Assembly (NCBI GenBank): GCA_937883885.1
Contig: CAKZXL010000939.1
Location: forward strand, 1 to 16,430
Direction of reading: 5' to 3'
Length of the DNA: 16,430 nucleotides
Source: an uncultured Aquincola sp.
GTDB lineage: Bacteria > Pseudomonadota > Gammaproteobacteria > Burkholderiales > Burkholderiaceae
Shown: positions 13,280 through 16,430 of the stretch, in pieces
How positions within the stretch are numbered: the first letter of the stretch is position 1
How the letters are laid out: every line of letters starts with the position of its first letter
The notes under the pieces: generated by a model
What the model was told of the DNA's origin: nothing
The model's input: only the letters and a program-made list of their open reading frames with translations
The model's database searches: none
Position numbers and translations under genes: made by a program

Positions 13280-14890
13280 ATGCAGTCGCCCCGTGAGATC
13301 GGCGAACGTGAAGTCCAGATCGCTCGCGTGCTGAGGCCGTTAGGTCGAGGTCCCATGAGACGCCAGCAGGCCGAGCGCGCGGGCCAACTGCTGGGTGTCC
13401 ACTGGACCACGGTCTACCGCCTTCGTGCTCGATTTCTGGCGGATCCGAGAACGTCTGCGCTGGTACCGGACGCGGGGGGTCGCCGCGGCGAACCCTGGCG
13501 GCTGGCGCCTCCGGTCGAGGCGATTGTCTCGTCGGTCGTCGACCAGTGGGTCCCGCGGCAGCGTGAGCTCGCACACCCCGTGCTGGACACCTTCAACGAG
13601 GTTCGCCGGCGCTGCACGGAACATGGTCTCGTGGCGCCGTCACGCAACACGGTGGCGCGCAGGCTGCGTTCGCACCGCGGCCAGGAACTCCAGCATCTGG
13701 CCTCTCTCCCAGGCGCTGCAATCGCACCCGGCAGCTTCGGAGCGGACTGGCCGTTGGAGATCGTGCAGATCGACCACTCGCAGGCCGACGTGCTGATCGT
13801 CGACCGCTTCACCCGCAAGGTCATCGGCCGCCCCTGGCTGTCGGTGGCCATCGATCTGGCCACGCGCACGGTCCCGGCCTTCTTCGTCGGCATGGAGCGG
13901 CCCGGTGCTGGCACCGTGGCCCTCCTGGTCAGCCGCATCGTCCAGCCCAAGGCGGCCTGGCTGGCTCACCTGGGGCTGCAGATCGACTGGCCGATGGCCG
14001 GCCTGCCGCAGCGGCTGCACCTGGACAACGCGGCTGAGTTCCGCAGCCGCGCCCTTCGCCTGGGCTGCGCTCAGTACGGCATCGAGCTCGACTACCGGCC
14101 GGTCGGCCGCCCGAACTATGGCGGCCACATCGAGCGCATGAACCGCACGCTGATGCAGCGGCTGAAGGGTCTGCCCGGCGCCACCGGCAACTCGCCGCGT
14201 GGCCGCAAGGCGCGCAAGCCCGAACAACGCGCCTGTCTGACCTTGGAGGAATTCGAGCGTTGGCTGGCCCTCGAAGTCGGCGAGCGCTACCACCACAGCG
14301 AGCATCGGGGCCTGTTCCGCTCCACCCCCTTCGCGGCATGGCAGTCGCTGGTTGAACAGCGTGCCCCGCGCCAACTGGCGCCTGGGCCCGATGAGGCCAT
14401 GAAGCTGCTGATCAACTTCATGCCGCTGGCCCACCGCTCGATCCAGGCCGATGGCCTGACCATTTTCTACATCCGCTACTGGAACCCCGTGTTCGTCGTC
14501 TGGCGCGAACAGCGGCAGAGGGTGAGGGTGCGCTACCACCCCGAGGACCTGTCGAGGATCTTCGTCAGCGCCGACGGGCGCAACTATGTGCAAGCGAACT
14601 ACGCCGACCTGCGGCGCCCTCGCATCACGCTGTGGGAGCAGCGTGCCGCCGTGCGAGCCCTCAGGGCGGCGCATGTGCCCCGGGTGTCCGAAGAGCATGT
14701 CTTCCGCGCCATCGGTTCGCAACGACAGATCGTGGAGCAAGCCGAGCGATCGGCACGCCGGGCGCGCCGCAACTCGAAGGCGCCACCAGCGGCGCCTTCG
14801 ACTGAACTTCAGACCCGCGACTCTGGGCAGCCGACGGAAGTGGACTACAGCAAACCGGTGACACCCTACGCCGTGGAGATCTGGAAGTGA
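13280..14890 (+). CDS. tniA: TniA/TnsB-like DDE transposase
   Basis: This 536-residue transposase of the Mu/Tn7 TnsB/Tn402 TniA group would cut and join the 3' ends of the transposon. The N-terminal part has a helix-turn-helix-like segment (QQAERAGQLLGVHWTTVYRLRARF, 29-52). The integrase core holds the acidic triad: Asp165 in VQIDHSQAD, Asp249 in LHLDNAAEF and Glu285 in GGHIERMNR, the last two 36 positions apart as in DDE enzymes. A Mu-type C-terminal beta-barrel follows (DGLTIFYIRYWNPVFVVW, then VRVRYHPEDLSRIFV near 431-470) and a basic tail (about 490-510) that may contact TniB. GAGGTG lies 7 nt before the ATG at 13280. Its stop overlaps the GTG start of tniB by 4 nt (GTGA). Length is near normal for TniA, and all key residues are present. 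Confidence 0.92.
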   Translation: MQSPREIGEREVQIARVLRPLGRGPMRRQQAERAGQLLGVHWTTVYRLRARFLADPRTSALVPDAGGRRGEPWRLAPPVEAIVSSVVDQWVPRQRELAHPVLDTFNEVRRRCTEHGLVAPSRNTVARRLRSHRGQELQHLASLPGAAIAPGSFGADWPLEIVQIDHSQADVLIVDRFTRKVIGRPWLSVAIDLATRTVPAFFVGMERPGAGTVALLVSRIVQPKAAWLAHLGLQIDWPMAGLPQRLHLDNAAEFRSRALRLGCAQYGIELDYRPVGRPNYGGHIERMNRTLMQRLKGLPGATGNSPRGRKARKPEQRACLTLEEFERWLALEVGERYHHSEHRGLFRSTPFAAWQSLVEQRAPRQLAPGPDEAMKLLINFMPLAHRSIQADGLTIFYIRYWNPVFVVWREQRQRVRVRYHPEDLSRIFVSADGRNYVQANYADLRRPRITLWEQRAAVRALRAAHVPRVSEEHVFRAIGSQRQIVEQAERSARRARRNSKAPPAAPSTELQTRDSGQPTEVDYSKPVTPYAVEIWK

Positions 14891-15756
14891 TCGTGCGCGA
14901 GCGCTCCCACCTTCATCCCGCAGCCAGGCAGATGCTCGACCTCGACGACGAGCAGCGGGTGCGGGCGTTGCGGACCGACCGCTGGATCGACTACCCACGC
15001 GCGACGCAGGCGCTGCAACGGCTGCAACGGCTCCTGGACACCCCGCAGCGAGAACGCATGCCCTGCATGCTGCTGCACGGTCCGTCCAACATCGGCAAGA
15101 CGCTGATCGTGGCCAAGTTCCTTCGTGAACATCCGCCTGCCTTCGACGCAGTGCGCGGCGTCGAGCACAGACCCGTGATCAGCCTGCAGATGCCGCCGTC
15201 GCCCGATCAGCGGCGCTTCTATCGGGCGTTGCTGACGGCAGTGGGGGTACCCCAAGGCCCCAACTCGACCTTGGCGAGTCTGGAGCAAGTGGCTTGCGAC
15301 ATCCTGCGCCGAATAGGGCCGCGGCTGTTGATCGTCGACGAGGTGCACCACCTGCTGGCTGGCAGCGCACGGGAGCAGCGCGGCTCGCTGAACTTGCTGA
15401 AGTACCTCTCCAACGAGCTGAGGATGGCCATCGTTGCGGTCGGCACGAGCGAGGCGCCGGTGGCGTTCCAAAGCGACGCCCAGATCCACAGCCGCTTCAC
15501 GCCGCTGGAGTTGCCCCGCTGGAGCGAGAGCGAGGAGTTCCGCCGCCTCCTGGCTGCGTTCGAGGCGGCACTGCCGCTGAAGCGGCCATCAGAGCTGACC
15601 CAGCGCCCGCTGGTGCAGTACCTGAGTGCGGTCAGCGGGGGACTGCTAGGCGAGGTCTCGCGGCTGCTCAACGATGCGGCCGAGGCCGCCATCCGAGACG
15701 GCAGCGAGCGCATCACCGTGGGGCATCTCGAGCATGTGGCAAATCGGCCGTCGTGA
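14887..15756 (+). CDS. tniB: TniB/TnsC-like AAA+ ATPase
   Basis: This 289-residue AAA+ ATPase would form a DNA-bound ring that marks the target and activates the transposase, as TniB and TnsC do. Motifs are Walker A LLHGPSNIGKT (62-72), Walker B LLIVDEVHHL (147-156), a sensor-like VAVGTSEAP (183-191) and a probable arginine finger in HSRF (201-204). The start is GTG at 14887, inside the overlap with the tniA stop, so translation is coupled. An N-terminal segment with RWIDYPRATQALQRLQRLL is typical of TniB, which binds the transposase there. The 3' end overlaps tniQ by 23 nt. It looks intact. Confidence 0.9.
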   Translation: MIVRERSHLHPAARQMLDLDDEQRVRALRTDRWIDYPRATQALQRLQRLLDTPQRERMPCMLLHGPSNIGKTLIVAKFLREHPPAFDAVRGVEHRPVISLQMPPSPDQRRFYRALLTAVGVPQGPNSTLASLEQVACDILRRIGPRLLIVDEVHHLLAGSAREQRGSLNLLKYLSNELRMAIVAVGTSEAPVAFQSDAQIHSRFTPLELPRWSESEEFRRLLAAFEAALPLKRPSELTQRPLVQYLSAVSGGLLGEVSRLLNDAAEAAIRDGSERITVGHLEHVANRPS

Positions 15757-16270
15757 TCGACCCTGGCCTGTGGCGCATCGACCGTTTGAAGGCGAGGCCT
15801 TTGGTAGCTGGTTCGGCCGCATGGCCTCTCGCTATCGATTGACGGTCGATGAACTGGCGTCATCGGCGGGAGTGACGGAGCTCTTCGCCGATGAGCAACT
15901 CTCGTGGCTTGAGGTGCCAGCGCCCAGGGGAGGGGACTGCGAGGTTCTGGCAAGGCTTGCGCGCGTGAGCAACGAAATCATCGCTGCGCTCGGTCCGCAG
16001 GGGCCCCTGCCGAGTAGACAGGACCTCCCGTTCTGCCACTCCTGCTTGTTCCTCAATCCCTTGGATGTCACGGCGCCATGCTGGCCAGCTGGTTGGTTGC
16101 ATGGGCACGAATTCGTCTGCGGCAAACATCCAAGCGAATCGAGCTGGGTGGGAAGGTCAACGGTGCGCAAGCATCGCAACATGGGCCGGCTCTTGAGCTA
16201 CCTCAGCCGGCGTCGGCAAGCGATAGACAGACGCCGGTGTCCAGAGTTCAGGCTCTCTTGGCGACGCTAG
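15734..16270 (+). CDS. tniQ: Short TniQ-family target-selection protein
   Basis: This 178-residue protein opens with the TniQ signature region WPVAHRPFEGEAFGSWFGRMASRYRL (11-36), then helices and a zinc-finger-like cluster: Cys101-x-x-Cys104 (FCHSC), Cys116, and Cys129/His132 in FVCGKH. It ends with a basic segment, VRKHRNMGRLLSYLSRRRQAIDRRR. TniQ proteins choose the target with the AAA+ ring. Typical Tn5053/Tn402 TniQ is about 400 residues, while this has only the N-terminal domain, like the small TniQ of type V-K CRISPR-associated transposons. The ATG at 15734 lies within tniB; the other in-frame candidate, at 15674, lies further inside it. The stop codon (16268-16270) is embedded in the right-end repeat, so no 3' truncation by the end is evident. 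It may be naturally short or a decayed full-length gene. Confidence 0.78.
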   Translation: MWQIGRRDRPWPVAHRPFEGEAFGSWFGRMASRYRLTVDELASSAGVTELFADEQLSWLEVPAPRGGDCEVLARLARVSNEIIAALGPQGPLPSRQDLPFCHSCLFLNPLDVTAPCWPAGWLHGHEFVCGKHPSESSWVGRSTVRKHRNMGRLLSYLSRRRQAIDRRRCPEFRLSWRR

Positions 16271-16307
16271 CACGGTTCACGGACGCCGTTAGCAGGGTTT
16301 GCGGATC
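16266..16307 (-). repeat. Right-end TniA-binding-like repeats (R2, R1)
   Basis: On the minus strand R1 reads GATCCGCAAACCCTGCTAAC (16307-16288) and R2 CGTCCGTGAACCGTGCTAGC (16285-16266). They match L1 and L2 respectively at 17 of 20 positions with the same 22-bp pitch. R2 overlaps the tniQ stop codon. Confidence 0.82.
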
Positions 16308-16313
16308 TCAACA

Positions 16314-16430
16314 GCGGGCTCGGCGCTGCTGGCGTGCGCCGATGAGTTCGCGCCGTTCGCGACGGGTCTGCTCGTCCTGGCCGGGGTGGGCGGTGCGGTC
16401 ACGTGGTGGGTCCACTGGCGGCGACGGAAC
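16314..16430 (+). CDS. Partial membrane protein, 5' end lost, runs off the window
   Basis: Immediately outside the transposon the frame starting GCG GGC TCG reads 39 codons without a stop, with strongly G/C third positions. It contains a hydrophobic stretch (FATGLLVLAGVGGAVTWWVHW) followed by a basic end, like the last transmembrane helix of a small membrane protein. No start codon lies on the outside, so the gene is probably truncated by the transposon or rearrangement. The family is not recognised. Confidence 0.4.

Larger units (their letters stand above)
13066..16313 (+). mobile_element. Compact TniA-TniB-TniQ transposon (Tn402/Tn5053/Tn7-like), 3248 bp
   Basis: This unit starts with TGTTGAGATCC and ends with the inverse GGATCTCAACA, the TGT...ACA ends expected for this superfamily. 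Each end carries two 20-bp repeats spaced 22 bp apart in inverted orientation to the other end (13072-13113 against 16266-16307, 17 of 20 matching for each pair). Two further degenerate copies lie inside the left end. Between the ends are only tniA, tniB and tniQ, all on the plus strand with overlapping start and stop codons. There is no resolvase, no TnsA-like endonuclease, no cargo and no CRISPR component. The 5-bp flanks (CCAGC and GCGGG) do not match, so no target duplication is visible. The left end interrupts the tyrosine recombinase gene. Confidence 0.85.

Noticed and set aside
13640..14998. 452-codon open frame on the minus strand
   Set aside because: It is antisense to tniA, which has intact DDE residues and a ribosome site. 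The antisense frame is a by-product of high GC content.
13066..16313. CRISPR-associated transposon
   Set aside because: The short TniQ invites this, but there is no Cas12k or Cascade gene, no repeat-spacer array and no tracrRNA-like region between the ends; 13092-13279 holds only end repeats and the tniA leader.
1..16430. tRNA, rRNA or CRISPR arrays
   Set aside because: No cloverleaf-like segment with tRNA consensus blocks, no rRNA sequence and no regularly spaced repeats were seen on either strand.

Overview
The window looks like an accessory, mobile-element-rich stretch of a high-GC betaproteobacterium. Burkholderiales is the best guess, from the G/C-ending codons, the family of the tyrosine recombinase and its partner gene, and the GlxA/monooxygenase/maleylacetoacetate isomerase cluster. 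This taxonomic call comes from pattern recognition only; no search was run.

Left edge (1-2794). A 5'-truncated IS30-family transposase gene is followed by a complete IS1595-family element (873-1917) with clear terminal inverted repeats and a perfect 8-bp target duplication. Next comes an internal fragment of an SbcC/Rad50-like coiled-coil ATPase gene that lacks both ATPase halves. A structured gene-free spacer (2795-3149) follows.

Defence block (3150-7923, all minus strand). In transcription order: a GTG-start membrane-anchored coiled-coil protein of unknown function, a nucleoside 2-deoxyribosyltransferase-like (NDT/TIR-like fold) protein, a GajA-type OLD ATPase/TOPRIM nuclease, and a short UvrD-type helicase overlapping the GajA gene by 16 nt. 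The last two are a Gabija-type antiviral pair. The first two have no named system that I recognise and are the best candidate for an undescribed module. An imperfect 15-bp direct repeat (2933-2947 and 8294-8308) flanks the whole block.

Middle (7924-11104). A 687-bp gene-poor region holds remnants of two tiny overlapping ORFs. It is followed by an ordinary chromosomal-looking cluster: a GlxA-type AraC regulator divergent from a monooxygenase-like gene and a maleylacetoacetate isomerase/zeta GST gene, converging on the 3' half of a livF ABC-transporter ATPase gene broken near 11104.

Right part (11105-16430). A segment with a 21-bp near-perfect direct repeat leads to a small zinc-finger protein gene and a XerC/D-type tyrosine recombinase gene. 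The recombinase is frameshifted near 12254 and has lost its 5' end to a compact TniA-TniB-TniQ transposon (13066-16313, 3248 bp). Both transposon ends carry two 20-bp repeats with 22-bp pitch in inverted orientation. The transposon has no cargo, no resolvase, a very short TniQ (178 aa) and no visible target duplication. The window ends in a partial membrane-protein reading frame.

Overall this is a hotspot where insertion sequences, a recombinase and a Tn402/Tn7-like transposon have accumulated around a Gabija-containing antiviral operon.
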